Positions 45,497 through 55,427 of a stretch of 64,000 nt of DNA are shown one piece after another. How positions within the stretch are numbered: position 1 is the stretch's first letter; every line of letters starts with the position of its first letter. The notes under the pieces were generated by a model. It searched no databases. It had not been told where the DNA came from and saw nothing but the letters and a program-made list of their open reading frames with translations. Source of the stretch: Xanthomonas massiliensis (GTDB lineage: Bacteria; Pseudomonadota; Gammaproteobacteria; Xanthomonadales; Xanthomonadaceae); NCBI RefSeq assembly GCF_900018785.1, contig NZ_FCOY01000006.1:744001-808000 (forward strand), read 5' to 3'. The position numbers and the translations under genes are program-made.

Positions 45497-46705
45497 TCAG
45501 AGCGCCTCGAAGATCCCCGCCGCGCCCATGCCGGTACCGATGCACATGGTGACCATGCCGTACTTCTTGTGGTGGCGGCGCAGGCCATGGACGATCGTGG
45601 CGGTGCGGACCGCGCCGGTGGCGCCCAGCGGATGGCCCAGGGCAATGGCGCCGCCCAGCGGGTTGACCTTGGACGGGTCGAGCTGGCTGTCGCGGATCAC
45701 CGCCAGCGACTGCGCGGCGAAGGCCTCGTTCAGCTCGATCCAGTCCAGCTGGTCCTTGGTCAGGCCGGCCTGCCTGAGTGCCTTCGGGATCGCCTCGATC
45801 GGGCCGATGCCCATCACCTCCGGGCGCACGCCGGCCACCGAGAAGCTGACGAAGCGCGCCAGCGGGGTCAGGCCGTAGTCCTTGATCGCCTGCTCGGAGG
45901 CCAGCAGCACCGCGCCGGCGCCATCGCTCATCTGCGAGGAGTTGCCGGCGGTCACGGTGCCGCCGAACTGGCCGTTGCGGAACACCGGGCGCAGCCTGGC
46001 CAGGCCCTCGAGCGTGGTGTCCGGACGCGGGCCCTCGTCGGTGTCGGCCAGCTTCTTCTTCAGGCGGATCGCGCTGCCGTCGGCCAGGTCGGGCAGGTGG
46101 GCGACGATCTCGTACGGGCTGATCTCGTCCTTGAACTCGCCGGCGGCGATCGCGGCCAGCGCCTTCTGGTGGGAGGCGAGGGCGAAGGCGTCCTGCTCGG
46201 CGCGGCTGACCTTCCACTCCTCGGCCACCTTCTCGGCGGTGATGCCCATGCCGTAGGCGATGGCGACGTGGTCGTCGTTGAACACGGCCGGGGAGAGGGC
46301 GACCTTGTTGCCCATCATCGGCACCATCGACATCGATTCGGTGCCTCCGGCCAGCATCAGGTCGGCGTTGCCCAGGCGGATCTGGTCGGCCGCCAGCGCC
46401 ACCGCCTGCAGGCCGGAGGAACAGAAGCGGTTGACGGTCTGGCCGGCCACGGTATCGGGCAGGCCGGCCAGCAGCACGCCGATGCGCGCCACGTTCATGC
46501 CTTGCTCGGCCTCGGGCATGGCGCAGCCGATGATGGCGTCGTCGATGCGGCCCAGGTCGATGCCCGGGGCCTGGGCGACCACGGCGCGCAGCACGTGGGC
46601 GAGCATGTCGTCGGGACGGGTGTTGCGGAACATGCCCTTGGGCGCCTTGCCCACCGGGGTACGGGTGGCGGCGACGATGTAGGCGTCCTGGATCTGCTTG
46701 GTCAT
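45497..46705 (-). CDS. fadA: Acetyl-CoA C-acyltransferase (3-ketoacyl-CoA thiolase)
   Basis: Thiolase of 402 residues performing the last step of fatty acid beta-oxidation. Cysteine nucleophile in [32 protein letters not shown] with the catalytic His, and [12 protein letters not shown] with the second Cys. It follows fadN after 80 bases on the same strand. A different thiolase (pcaF) is in this window, but the pairing with the multifunctional enzyme supports a beta-oxidation role. Confidence 0.9.
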   Translation of the reverse strand: MTKQIQDAYIVAATRTPVGKAPKGMFRNTRPDDMLAHVLRAVVAQAPGIDLGRIDDAIIGCAMPEAEQGMNVARIGVLLAGLPDTVAGQTVNRFCSSGLQAVALAADQIRLGNADLMLAGGTESMSMVPMMGNKVALSPAVFNDDHVAIAYGMGITAEKVAEEWKVSRAEQDAFALASHQKALAAIAAGEFKDEISPYEIVAHLPDLADGSAIRLKKKLADTDEGPRPDTTLEGLARLRPVFRNGQFGGTVTAGNSSQMSDGAGAVLLASEQAIKDYGLTPLARFVSFSVAGVRPEVMGIGPIEAIPKALRQAGLTKDQLDWIELNEAFAAQSLAVIRDSQLDPSKVNPLGGAIALGHPLGATGAVRTATIVHGLRRHHKKYGMVTMCIGTGMGAAGIFEAL

Positions 46706-46785
46706 TTTCGGGTAACTCCGGATGTGAGATTCGGGATGGGGATTCGGCGGGTCCGTCCCGGGCGGGGGCGGACCGGTCCCGAACC

Positions 46786-49158
46786 TCAGTTGCGCAGCGG
46801 CTTGCCGGTCTTGAGCATGTGGGCGATGCGAGCCTGGGTCTTCTCCTGCTGGGCCAGCTCGACGAAGTGGCGACGCTCCAGCGTCAGCAGCCATTCCTCG
46901 TCCACCACCGCGCCGCGGTCCACTTCGCCGCCGCACAGCACGGTGGCGATGCGGGTGGCGATCTCGTAGTCGTAGTCGCTGATGAAGCGGCCTTCGAGCA
47001 TGTTGACCAGCAGCATCTTGAAGGTGGCGATGCCGACGTCGCCGGCCACGCGGATCTGGCGCGCCGGCAGCGGCGGCCGGTAGCCGGCCTCGTACAGCGC
47101 GTTGGCCTCGGCCTTGGCGATGTACAGCAGCTCGAAGGCATTGAACACCACCTTGTCGCCGCCGCGCACCAGGCCCAGCTCCTTGGCATTGACCGCCGAG
47201 TTGGACACCTTGGCCATGGCCACGGTCTCGAACACCTTCTTCAGCTCGGCGAACACGTCGCCACCCGAGCCGGCAGCCTGGGAGGCGCGCACCGCCAGCT
47301 CCTTCAGGCCGCCGCCGGCGGGCAGCAGGCCCACGCCGGCCTCGACCAGGCCGATGTAGCTCTCCAGCGAGGTCACCGCCTTGGCGCTGTGCATCTGGAA
47401 CTCGCAGCCGCCGCCGAGGGCCAGGCCGCGCACCGCGGCCACCACCGGCACCAGCGAATACTTGATGCGCTGGCTGGTGCGCTGGAAGTTGGCCACCATC
47501 GCCTCGAACTCGGCGATCTTGCCGGCCTGCAGGCCTTCCAGCGCGGCGGCCAGGTTGGCACCGGCCGAGAACGGCTCGCCATGCTGCCAGATCACCAGGC
47601 CCTTGAACTTGCGCTCGGCGATGCCGATGGCCTCCTGCAGGCCGTTGAGCACGGCATCGGAGACGGTGTTCATCTTGGTCTTGAAGCCGACCACGGCGAT
47701 GCCGTCGCCGTCGGTCCACATGCGCACGCCTTCGTTCTCGTAGACGGTCTCGCCCTGCGGGAAGGTCTCGCCCAGCATCGGGTCGGGGAAGCGCTGGCGC
47801 TTGTACACCGGCAGCGAGGAGCGCGGCACGATCGCATTCTTGGTCGGGCTGTAGCTGCCGTCGGCGAAGTGCACGCCGTCGCGGCCGTCCAGCACCCACG
47901 GCGGCAGCGGGGCATCGCTCATCGCCTTGCCCGCGGCGATGTCCTCGGCGATCCACTGCGCCACCTGCTTCCAGCCGGCGGCCTGCCAGGTCTCGAACGG
48001 GCCGAGCTTCCAGCCGTAGCCCCAGCGGATGGCCAGGTCCACGTCGCGCGCGGTGTCGGCGATGTCGGCCAGGTGATAGGCGGTGTAGTGGAACAGGTCG
48101 CGGAAGACCGCCCACAGGAACTGGGCCTGCGGGTGCGCGCTGGCGCGCAGCCGGGCGAACTTCTCGGCCGGGTTCTTCAGCTTGAGGATCTCGACCACTT
48201 CCGGGTCGGCCTGGCGGTCGGCTGGACGGTAGTCCTGCTTGTCCAGGTCGAGCACGAGGATGTCCTTGCCGACCTTGCGGAAGATGCCGGCGCCGGTCTT
48301 CTGGCCGAGCGCGCCCTTGGCGATCAGCGCCTGCAGCCAGGCCGGCTGGCCGAAGTACTTGTGCCACGGATCGTCCGGCAGCAGGTCCTGCATGGTCTTG
48401 ACCACATGGGCCATCGTGTCCAGGCCGACCACGTCGGAGGTGCGGTAGGTGGCCGACTTGGGACGGCCGAGCAGCGGGCCGGTCAGCGCATCGACCTCGT
48501 CGAAGCCCAGGCCGGCCTGCTGGGTGTGGTGGATCACCGACAGGATCGAGAACACGCCGATGCGGTTGCCGATGAAGTTCGGGGTGTCCTTGGCGTAGAC
48601 CACGCCCTTGCCCAGGGTCGTGGTCAGGAAGGTCTCCAGGCCCTCGAGCACGCCCTTGTCGGTGGCCTTGGACGGGATCAGCTCGGCCAGGTGCATGTAG
48701 CGCGGCGGGTTGAAGAAGTGCACGCCGCAGAAGCGGTGGCGCAGCTGCTCGGGCAGCACGTCGGACAGCGTGTTGATGCCCAGGCCGGAGGTGTTGGAGG
48801 CCAGCACCGCATGCTCGGCCACGTATGGGGCGATCTTCTTGTACAGGTCCTGCTTCCAGTCCATGCGCTCGGCGATCGCCTCGATCACCAGATCGCATTC
48901 CTTCAGCAGGTCCAGGCCGGAGTCGTAGTTGGCCGGGACGATGGCCTCGGCCAGCGCCTTGCTCGCCAGCGGCGCCGGGCTGAGCTTGCCCAGGTTGGCG
49001 ACGGCCTTGAGCACGATGCCGTCGGCCGGACCTTCCTTGGCGGGCAGGTCGAACAGCACGGTATCCACGCCGGCATTGGTCAGGTGGGCGGCGATCTGGG
49101 CGCCCATGACGCCGGCACCGAGGACGGCGACGCGACGGACAAGCAGGGTATTGGACAT
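46786..49158 (-). CDS. fadN: 3-hydroxyacyl-CoA dehydrogenase/enoyl-CoA hydratase, FadN type
   Basis: 790 residues. The dehydrogenase part is N-terminal (NAD motif VAVLGAGVMGAQIAAHLTNAG; HFFNPPRYMHLAELI) and the hydratase/isomerase part is C-terminal (PFSAGANL, VRGLALGGGCEFQMHS). This order is the reverse of E. coli FadB and matches the B. subtilis FadN (YusL, 789 residues), which also pairs with a FadA thiolase. It carries steps two and three of beta-oxidation. Cotranscribed with fadA, downstream of a TetR regulator. Confidence 0.9.
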   Translation of the reverse strand: MSNTLLVRRVAVLGAGVMGAQIAAHLTNAGVDTVLFDLPAKEGPADGIVLKAVANLGKLSPAPLASKALAEAIVPANYDSGLDLLKECDLVIEAIAERMDWKQDLYKKIAPYVAEHAVLASNTSGLGINTLSDVLPEQLRHRFCGVHFFNPPRYMHLAELIPSKATDKGVLEGLETFLTTTLGKGVVYAKDTPNFIGNRIGVFSILSVIHHTQQAGLGFDEVDALTGPLLGRPKSATYRTSDVVGLDTMAHVVKTMQDLLPDDPWHKYFGQPAWLQALIAKGALGQKTGAGIFRKVGKDILVLDLDKQDYRPADRQADPEVVEILKLKNPAEKFARLRASAHPQAQFLWAVFRDLFHYTAYHLADIADTARDVDLAIRWGYGWKLGPFETWQAAGWKQVAQWIAEDIAAGKAMSDAPLPPWVLDGRDGVHFADGSYSPTKNAIVPRSSLPVYKRQRFPDPMLGETFPQGETVYENEGVRMWTDGDGIAVVGFKTKMNTVSDAVLNGLQEAIGIAERKFKGLVIWQHGEPFSAGANLAAALEGLQAGKIAEFEAMVANFQRTSQRIKYSLVPVVAAVRGLALGGGCEFQMHSAKAVTSLESYIGLVEAGVGLLPAGGGLKELAVRASQAAGSGGDVFAELKKVFETVAMAKVSNSAVNAKELGLVRGGDKVVFNAFELLYIAKAEANALYEAGYRPPLPARQIRVAGDVGIATFKMLLVNMLEGRFISDYDYEIATRIATVLCGGEVDRGAVVDEEWLLTLERRHFVELAQQEKTQARIAHMLKTGKPLRN

Positions 49159-49198
49159 GCGATGAACCCTCGTTGGTGTTGTTTCGTGGTGGTGCAGG

Positions 49199-49831
49199 TC
49201 AGGCTGCCGGGGCGGACACGAAGCCGGCTTCGGCGAAACGGATGAGTTCGCGCGCGGCGCGCGCGCGGTGGTCGGCCTCGCTCACCCCGGCCGGACGCTT
49301 GATCAGGCCGAAGTCGGCCATGGCGTAGGTGAGCGCGCCGGCCAGGAAGTCCAGCCGCCAGTACAGTTCTTCCTTGCTCAGCCCGGGCAGGCAGGCGGCG
49401 ATCGCGCGGGCGAATTCGCGCAGCACGTGGCCGTAATGGTCGGAAAGGAACTTGCGCAGGTTGTCGTTCTTCTCGGCGTAGGCACGGGCGATCACGCGCA
49501 CGAAGGCGCCGCCGTTGTGGCGGTCCTGCGCCATCGCCAGCGCCGGTTCGACGAAGGCGGCCAGCACCGGCCCCAGTTCGCCCGGATGTTCCTGCCGGGC
49601 CCGCTCCAGCCGCGCCAGGCGATCGCTGGTCATCTCGTCCATGCGCCGCCGGAACACCTCGTTGACCAGGTTGTCCTTGGAGCCGAAGTGGTAGTTGACC
49701 GCGGCGATGTTGACGTCGGCCTGGCTGGTGACCTGGCGCAGCGAGGTGCCGGCGAAGCCGTGCTGGGCGAACAGTTCCTCGGCCGCGCTGAGGATGCGGT
49801 CCTTGGTCGAGAAGTGGGCGGGCCTGTTCAT
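49199..49831 (-). CDS. TetR-family regulator of fatty acid degradation (PsrA/FadR-like)
   Basis: 210 residues with a TetR HTH ([47 protein letters not shown]) and the C-terminal ligand domain ([18 protein letters not shown]). It lies just upstream of fadN on the same strand. A PsrA-like palindrome starts 14 bases before its ATG, so it is probably autoregulated and released by acyl-CoA. Start ATG 49831; an upstream in-frame start at 49846 is less likely. Confidence 0.85.
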   Translation of the reverse strand: MNRPAHFSTKDRILSAAEELFAQHGFAGTSLRQVTSQADVNIAAVNYHFGSKDNLVNEVFRRRMDEMTSDRLARLERARQEHPGELGPVLAAFVEPALAMAQDRHNGGAFVRVIARAYAEKNDNLRKFLSDHYGHVLREFARAIAACLPGLSKEELYWRLDFLAGALTYAMADFGLIKRPAGVSEADHRARAARELIRFAEAGFVSAPAA

Positions 49832-49844
49832 GCCGGGCAATATC

Positions 49845-49864
49845 AATCAAACGATTGTTTGATT
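49845..49864. promoter_or_regulatory. PsrA-like operator before the TetR gene
   Basis: AATCAAACGATTGTTTGATT, one mismatch from a perfect palindrome. It contains CAAAC-N4-GTTTG, the consensus of the Pseudomonas PsrA box (G/CAAAC-N2-4-GTTTG/C). Confidence 0.65.
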
Positions 49865-49973
49865 CTAGGTCCTGCGCCGCCCACGATGCCATCCTGCACT
49901 GCAGCATCGTTCAGCCTGCGGGATGCAAAAGTCGCGGCCCGGCGTTAACATTGCGCTACAAATATGCCGCAAG

Positions 49974-49996
49974 CCCGCGTCCCGACGCGGGTTTTT
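49974..49996 (+). terminator. Terminator-like hairpin ahead of ndk
   Basis: Stem CCCGCGT (49974-49980) with ACGCGGG (49985-49991), loop CCCG, then five T. It is 50 bases upstream of the ndk ATG and no gene precedes it on this strand (the TetR gene runs the other way). It may be an attenuator or the end of a short RNA. Confidence 0.6.
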
Positions 49997-50046
49997 CGTT
50001 GTTAGCTTTCGGGCCGCCTGGCCCGTACCACCCGGAGACTTTTGAA

Positions 50047-50472
50047 ATGGCGCTGGAGCGCACCCTGTCCATCATCAAGCCCGATGCCGTCGCCAAGAAC
50101 GTCATCGGCGAAATCTACAGCCGCTTCGAGAAGGCCGGCCTGAAGATCGTGGCCGCCCGTTACAAGCAGCTGTCGCAGCGCGAGGCCGAGGGCTTCTATG
50201 CCGTCCACCGGGAGCGTCCGTTCTTCGGCGAGCTGGTGAAGTTCATGACCTCCGGCCCGGTGATGATCCAGGTGCTGGAAGGCGAGAACGCCGTCGCCGC
50301 CCACCGCGAGCTGCTCGGCGCCACCGATCCCAAGCAGGCCAAGCCGGGCACCATCCGCGCCGACTTCGCCGAGTCGATCGATGCCAACGCCGCCCACGGT
50401 TCGGATTCGGTCGAGAACGCCGCCAACGAAGTGGCCTACTTCTTCGCCGCCACCGACGTGGTCTCGCGCTGA
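50047..50472 (+). CDS. ndk: Nucleoside diphosphate kinase
   Basis: 141 residues, the standard Ndk length. It equalises nucleoside triphosphate pools by phosphate transfer through the active-site histidine (NAAHGSDS). Opens [20 protein letters not shown], with [16 protein letters not shown] and [17 protein letters not shown]. Start ATG 50047 behind GGAGA. rlmN follows 12 bases later, so the two are likely cotranscribed. Confidence 0.96.
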   Translation: MALERTLSIIKPDAVAKNVIGEIYSRFEKAGLKIVAARYKQLSQREAEGFYAVHRERPFFGELVKFMTSGPVMIQVLEGENAVAAHRELLGATDPKQAKPGTIRADFAESIDANAAHGSDSVENAANEVAYFFAATDVVSR

Positions 50473-50484
50473 GGTGATGCGACG

Positions 50485-51696
50485 GTGAGCGAGATCGTGC
50501 AGGTTCCCGGTTCGGCCCCGGCCGGCGACGCGGTCGCCGCGCCGCCGCGTGCGCGCCAGAACCTGCTCGATCTCGATCGCGCCGGGCTGGAGCACTTCTT
50601 CGAGGAGACCCTCGGCGAGAAGCGCTACCGCGCCCACCAGGTGATGAAGTGGATCCACCACCGCTACGTCACCGATTTCGAGCAGATGACCGACCTGGGC
50701 AAGGCGCTGCGCGCCAAGCTGCAGCAGCATGCCGAGGTCGTCGTCCCCAACGTGGTGTTCGACAAGCCTTCCGCCGACGGTACCCACAAGTGGTTGCTGG
50801 CGATGGGCGCCGATGGCAGGAACGCCATCGAGACCGTCTACATCCCGGACAAGACCCGCGGCACGCTGTGCGTGTCCTCGCAGGTCGGCTGCGGGCTCAA
50901 CTGCACCTTCTGCTCCACCGCCACCCAGGGCTTCAACCGCAACCTGACCACCGCCGAGATCATCGGCCAGGTGTGGGTCGCGGCACGCCACCTGGGCAAC
51001 GTGCCGCACCAGCAGCGCCGCCTCACCAACGTGGTGATGATGGGCATGGGCGAGCCGCTGATGAATTTCGACAACGTCGTGCGGGCGATGAGCATCATGC
51101 GCGACGACCTGGGTTACGGCCTGGCCAACAAGCGCGTGACCCTGTCCACCTCCGGCCTGGTGCCGATGATCGACCGGCTTTCGGCCGAGAGCGACGTCTC
51201 GCTGGCGGTGTCGCTGCACGCGGCCAACGACGAGCTGCGCCAGACCCTGGTGCCGCTCAACAAGAAATACCCGATCGCCGAGCTGATGGCGGCCTGCGCG
51301 CGCTACCTGCGTGCCAACAACCGCCGCGAATCGGTGACCTTCGAATACACCCTGATGAAGGGGATCAACGACCAGCCCGAGCACGCCCGCCAGCTGGCCA
51401 GGTTGATGCGCCAGTTCGACAACGCGGTGCAGGCGCGCGATTCGGGCAAGGTCAACCTGATCCCGTTCAATCCGTTCCCCGGCACCCGCTACGAGCGCGC
51501 CGGGGAAGAACAGATCCGCGCCTTCCAGAAGATCCTGCTCGATGCCGGCGTGCTGACGATGGTCCGGCGCACGCGCGGCGACGACATCGACGCGGCCTGC
51601 GGCCAGCTCAAGGGCCAGGTGATGGACCGCACCCGCCGGCAGGCGGAGTTCAAGCGGCACCTGCAAAGCCAGGCCGGCCAGGATGCGGCGGCCTGA
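50485..51696 (+). CDS. rlmN: 23S rRNA/tRNA adenine C2-methyltransferase
   Basis: Radical SAM enzyme (403 residues) making m2A2503 in 23S rRNA and m2A37 in some tRNAs. The radical SAM motif is CGLNCTFC in [16 protein letters not shown]; one conserved catalytic Cys is in the C-terminal part (DIDAACGQL). Start is GTG 50485 (SEIVQVPGS). It overlaps pilF by 14 bases. Confidence 0.94.
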   Translation: MSEIVQVPGSAPAGDAVAAPPRARQNLLDLDRAGLEHFFEETLGEKRYRAHQVMKWIHHRYVTDFEQMTDLGKALRAKLQQHAEVVVPNVVFDKPSADGTHKWLLAMGADGRNAIETVYIPDKTRGTLCVSSQVGCGLNCTFCSTATQGFNRNLTTAEIIGQVWVAARHLGNVPHQQRRLTNVVMMGMGEPLMNFDNVVRAMSIMRDDLGYGLANKRVTLSTSGLVPMIDRLSAESDVSLAVSLHAANDELRQTLVPLNKKYPIAELMAACARYLRANNRRESVTFEYTLMKGINDQPEHARQLARLMRQFDNAVQARDSGKVNLIPFNPFPGTRYERAGEEQIRAFQKILLDAGVLTMVRRTRGDDIDAACGQLKGQVMDRTRRQAEFKRHLQSQAGQDAAA

Positions 51697-52501
51697 TCCC
51701 GTACTGATCGCGGTGGTGTTCCTGCTCGGCCTGTGCCTGGCCGGTTGCAGGAGCAGCGGCGTCTCGCCCAAGCGCGGCAAGATCGTCAAGACCGAATCGG
51801 TCGCGCCGCGCTACGACGTGCGCGACAACGCGGCGACCAAACGCCGCATGCAGGCGCAGGAGCAGCTGGCGCTGGCGGTGGAGCGCCTGCGCAGCGGCGA
51901 CCAGGCGCAGGCGCGCAAGCTCGCCGAAGAAGCCGTGCGGCGCGATCCCGCCTCGGTCGATGCACATACCGTGCTGGCGGTGGTGCTCGACCAGTCGGGG
52001 GATTCGGCCCGCGCCGGTGCCGAGTACAAGCGCGCCACCGAGCTGGCCCCGGGGCAGGGCGACGTCTCCAACAACTATGGCGCCTGGCTGTGCGCCAACG
52101 GCTATCCGGCCGAGGCGCTGGTGTGGTTCGACCGCTCCCTGGCCGATCCCAACTACCGGGCCACGGCCGCGGCGCAGGCCAATGCCGGCGGCTGTTCGCT
52201 GCAGGCCGGCCAGGTGGAGCGGGCCGAGCGCGACCTGCGCGAAGCGCTCAAGGGCGACCCCGGCAACGCCTATGCGCTGGAGTCGATGGCCCGCCTGCGC
52301 TACCGCCAGGAACGCTATCTGGAGGCCCGGGCGTTCTCGGAACGCAGATTGGCAGCTGCACCGGCCACGGCATCCGTGTTACAACTTGCCGTTCAGATTG
52401 AACGTGGGCTCGGCGACAAGGCAGCCGCCGCCCGTTACCAACAGCGGCTAAGCAAGGAATTTGCGGACTCTTCTGCCGTTGATCCCGGGAAAGACCGATA
52501 G
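51683..52501 (+). CDS. pilF: Type IV pilus biogenesis lipoprotein PilF (PilW family)
   Basis: 272 residues with a lipoprotein signal ([10 protein letters not shown], Cys after G) and tetratricopeptide repeats ([45 protein letters not shown]). PilF is the pilotin needed for outer-membrane insertion of the PilQ secretin. It overlaps rlmN and then rodZ. This is a second pilus gene apart from the minor pilin operon at 23-31 kb. Confidence 0.88.
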   Translation: MRRPDPVLIAVVFLLGLCLAGCRSSGVSPKRGKIVKTESVAPRYDVRDNAATKRRMQAQEQLALAVERLRSGDQAQARKLAEEAVRRDPASVDAHTVLAVVLDQSGDSARAGAEYKRATELAPGQGDVSNNYGAWLCANGYPAEALVWFDRSLADPNYRATAAAQANAGGCSLQAGQVERAERDLREALKGDPGNAYALESMARLRYRQERYLEARAFSERRLAAAPATASVLQLAVQIERGLGDKAAAARYQQRLSKEFADSSAVDPGKDR

Positions 52502-53349
52502 TGAGCAACGATTCGAATCCGAGCGCTTTCGGCGAGTCGAAAGGGTGCGGCAATGTTCTGCGTGATGCCCGCGAGGCCCAGGGGCTGAGCATCGAGGAGG
52601 CCGCCGGCCGCCTGCACATGCCCGTGCACGTCGTGCGCGCGCTGGAGCAGGAGGACTGGCAGCGCCTGGGCGCGCCGGTGTTCGTGCGCGGCCAGGTGCG
52701 CAGCTACGCGCGCCTGCTGGGCGTGGACCTGAGCCCGCTGCTGGCGCAGGCCCACGTCGCGCCAGTCGAACCGGTGAAGCTCGTCAGCCACAGCCACATC
52801 CCGCGCGCCAAGTGGATGTTCGACAACATCATGCGGCGCGCCGTCTACGTGGTGATCACCGCGGTGCTGGTCGTGCCGATCTGGTATGCGGCGCATTACC
52901 ACTTCGGTGCCGAGGCGCTGCGCACGGCCGCGCTGGACGTGATGCCGGGATCGCGCGAGGCAGCGGTGCCCGCGCCGCCGGCATCGACGCCGGAGGAGGC
53001 CCGCGTGCCGGCCGAGACCCCGCGCAAGGTCAATCCGCCGTACGTGGCCTCGTTGACGCCGGTGCGCCCGGCCGTGGCCGAGCCGTCCGGGCTCAAGCTC
53101 GAGTTCAGCGGCGACAGCTGGGTGCAGGTCACCGGGCAGGACGGGCAGGTGGTGGAGAAGGCCCTGGTCAAGGCGGGCGAGGAACGCCAGTACACGGCGG
53201 GGCAGGTGGGCCGTGTCGTGCTGGGCAATGCCTCGGCGGTCGAGGTTCAGCATGACGGCAGTACGGTAGACCTCACACCGTTCCGGCGCGCGAACGTGGC
53301 CCGGTTTGCGGTATCCTCTGATGGTTCCGTGGTGCCGGCTTCCAACTAG
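52501..53349 (+). CDS. rodZ: Cell-shape protein RodZ
   Basis: 282 residues. N-terminal XRE-like HTH (NVLRDAREAQGLSIEEAAGRLHMPVHVVRALEQEDW) that binds MreB in RodZ proteins, a single membrane helix (RRAVYVVITAVLVVPIWYAA), and a periplasmic DUF4115 domain (LKLEFSGDSWVQVTGQDGQVVEKALVKAGEERQYTA). GTG 52501 overlaps the pilF stop. Downstream genes are envelope-related, but ispG, which often follows rodZ, is not here. Confidence 0.9.
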   Translation: MSNDSNPSAFGESKGCGNVLRDAREAQGLSIEEAAGRLHMPVHVVRALEQEDWQRLGAPVFVRGQVRSYARLLGVDLSPLLAQAHVAPVEPVKLVSHSHIPRAKWMFDNIMRRAVYVVITAVLVVPIWYAAHYHFGAEALRTAALDVMPGSREAAVPAPPASTPEEARVPAETPRKVNPPYVASLTPVRPAVAEPSGLKLEFSGDSWVQVTGQDGQVVEKALVKAGEERQYTAGQVGRVVLGNASAVEVQHDGSTVDLTPFRRANVARFAVSSDGSVVPASN

Positions 53350-53419
53350 CGCGCCGCGGTTTTTTTGACCATCGATGGACTGCATCGTCTCCGCCTCCGC
53401 GCGGAGGCAGGGAATACGC

Positions 53420-54061
53420 ATGGCGATTGACGAGCTGCTCGACGAACACGAACAAAGCGAACGCGTCCGCTCCTGGCTGAGGAACAACGGCGGTGCCCTG
53501 CTCGGGGGCATCGTGCTGGCCCTGGCGATCATCCTGGGTTGGCAGTGGTGGCGCAAACACGACCAGTCGCAGCAGGTGCAGGCCAACGACGCCTACGCCG
53601 CGGTCGTCAAGGACCTGGACGCGGGCAAGCTCGACCAGGCCGGCAGCAACCTCGGCAAGCTCGAGCAGGGCCGTGTCGGGATCTATGCCGACCTGGCCGC
53701 GTTGCGCCTGGCCAAGGCGCAGGTAGAGGCGGGCAAGCGCGACGAGGCGATCAAGACCCTGCAAGGGGTGAAGGCCAAGGGCGAAGCACGCGTGCTGGTC
53801 GACCAGCGCCTGGCGCGCCTGCTGGTGGATGCCGGCAAGACCGACGATGCGATCAAGCTCGTGGCCGGCAAGGACGATGCGGCCAGCACCGAGATCCGTG
53901 GCGATGCGCTGTTCGCCCAGGGCAAGCGCGACCAGGCCCGCGAGGCCTACACCAAGGCCCTGGCGCTGATGGACGTGGCAGCGCCGCAACGGCGCCTGCT
54001 GGAAATGAAACTGATGCAAGCCGGCGGTACCGTGCCGGAAACCGCGGAGCCGAACCGATGA
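53420..54061 (+). CDS. yfgM: YfgM-like periplasmic TPR protein
   Basis: 213 residues: N-terminal anchor (GGALLGGIVLALAIILGWQWW) and tetratricopeptide-like periplasmic repeats (VQANDAYAAVVKDLDAGKLDQAGSNL). YfgM associates with the SecYEG translocon and periplasmic chaperones. Start ATG 53420 behind AGGGA. It overlaps bamB by four bases, as in E. coli. Confidence 0.88.
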   Translation: MAIDELLDEHEQSERVRSWLRNNGGALLGGIVLALAIILGWQWWRKHDQSQQVQANDAYAAVVKDLDAGKLDQAGSNLGKLEQGRVGIYADLAALRLAKAQVEAGKRDEAIKTLQGVKAKGEARVLVDQRLARLLVDAGKTDDAIKLVAGKDDAASTEIRGDALFAQGKRDQAREAYTKALALMDVAAPQRRLLEMKLMQAGGTVPETAEPNR

Positions 54062-55416
54062 AATCCAAGGACATGCTCAAGCGCCTGGCGCTGGTGGCGT
54101 TGGCGGGCCTGGCCCTTTCCGGCTGCACCACCATGAAGGGCTGGTTCAAGAGCAAGGACGCCGACGCCAAGAAGGCGGCCGAGCCGGCCGAGCTGGTCAA
54201 GTTCGATCCCACCGTGAAGGTGGACAGGGTCTGGTCGGTCGACCTGGGCAAGGGCGAGCGCCGCATCGGCGTGCGCCAGCACCCGGTCGTGGCCGACGGC
54301 CGCGTGTATGCCGCGGCCACCTCCTACACGGTGGTGGCGCTGGACCTGCAGACCGGCAAGCAGATCTGGGAATACGAGGCCAAGAAGGTCCGCAAGGCGA
54401 AGCTGGCCGCCGGCAAGGACGATGCGCCGAGCCAGGTCGAGAGCGAAAGCGCCTCCGGCCTGTCGAAGGAGGACAAGGCCTCGCGCAAGCAGCGCTTGCG
54501 CCAGGAGAAGCTGCAGCGCAAGGAGCAGCGCAACTTCGAGAAGAAGCGCCCGTTGCCGATGTTCGCCGGCGGTCCCGGCGTGGGCGACGGCGTGGTGGCC
54601 ATCGGTGCGCTGAACGGCGAGGTGATCGCGCTGGATGCGGCCACCGGCGAGCAGAAGTGGGTGGCGCACGTGCCCAACGAAGTCATCGCCGCGCCCGCCA
54701 TCGCCCAGGGCATGGTGTTCGTGCGCAGCAACGACGGCCGCGTGACCGCGTTCGACGCGGCCACCGGCGAGCAGCGCTGGTTCCATGAGCAGGAAGCGCC
54801 GACGCTGACGGTACGCGGCAATGCGCCGATCGTCGCCGGGCCGGGCGTGCTGTTCATCGGCAACGACGACGGCACCGTCACCACGCTGGCGATGCAGGAC
54901 GGGCGCTCGCTGTGGGAGCAGGCCGTGGGCATCCCGGAAGGCCGCAGCGAGCTGGAGCGCATGGCCGACGTGGACGGCGCGCCGGTGCTCGACGGCACCA
55001 CCCTGTTCGCGACCAGCTACAAGAACCAGACCATGGCCATCGAAGGGCCGAGCAGCCGCGTGATGTGGGTGCGCGACCACGGCGGCGCCGGCGGCGTGGG
55101 CGTGTCCTCGGGCCTGGTGGTCGTGGCCGACAATGCCGGTACGGTGTGGGGCCTGGACAAGAACAGCGGCGCACCGATGTGGTCGCAGCCGGCGCTCGCC
55201 AGGCGCACGCTGACCGGCGTGGCCATCCAGGGCGATTACGCCGTGGTCGGCGACTACAAGGGCTACCTGCACTGGCTGCGCCTGTCCGACGGCGCGCTCG
55301 CCGCGCGCGAGCGCATCGGCCGCAAGGCCCTGACCGCTCAGCCGGTCGCCGCGGACGGATTGCTGCTGGTGGAGAACACCAAGGGCACGCTGGCTGCCTA
55401 CCGCCTGGGCAACTGA
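54058..55416 (+). CDS. bamB: Outer-membrane assembly factor BamB with an inserted charged segment
   Basis: 452 residues versus about 390 in E. coli. Lipoprotein signal with the lipid Cys at about residue 23 (LALSGCTT), then PQQ-type beta-propeller repeats ([49 protein letters not shown]). Residues about 110-165 ([10 protein letters not shown] … [10 protein letters not shown]) are a strongly charged, Lys/Glu/Arg/Gln-rich stretch between blades. BamB scaffolds BamA. Placed between yfgM and der, the usual neighbourhood. Confidence 0.9.
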   Translation: MKSKDMLKRLALVALAGLALSGCTTMKGWFKSKDADAKKAAEPAELVKFDPTVKVDRVWSVDLGKGERRIGVRQHPVVADGRVYAAATSYTVVALDLQTGKQIWEYEAKKVRKAKLAAGKDDAPSQVESESASGLSKEDKASRKQRLRQEKLQRKEQRNFEKKRPLPMFAGGPGVGDGVVAIGALNGEVIALDAATGEQKWVAHVPNEVIAAPAIAQGMVFVRSNDGRVTAFDAATGEQRWFHEQEAPTLTVRGNAPIVAGPGVLFIGNDDGTVTTLAMQDGRSLWEQAVGIPEGRSELERMADVDGAPVLDGTTLFATSYKNQTMAIEGPSSRVMWVRDHGGAGGVGVSSGLVVVADNAGTVWGLDKNSGAPMWSQPALARRTLTGVAIQGDYAVVGDYKGYLHWLRLSDGALAARERIGRKALTAQPVAADGLLLVENTKGTLAAYRLGN

Positions 55417-55427
55417 GGGAGATCGCG

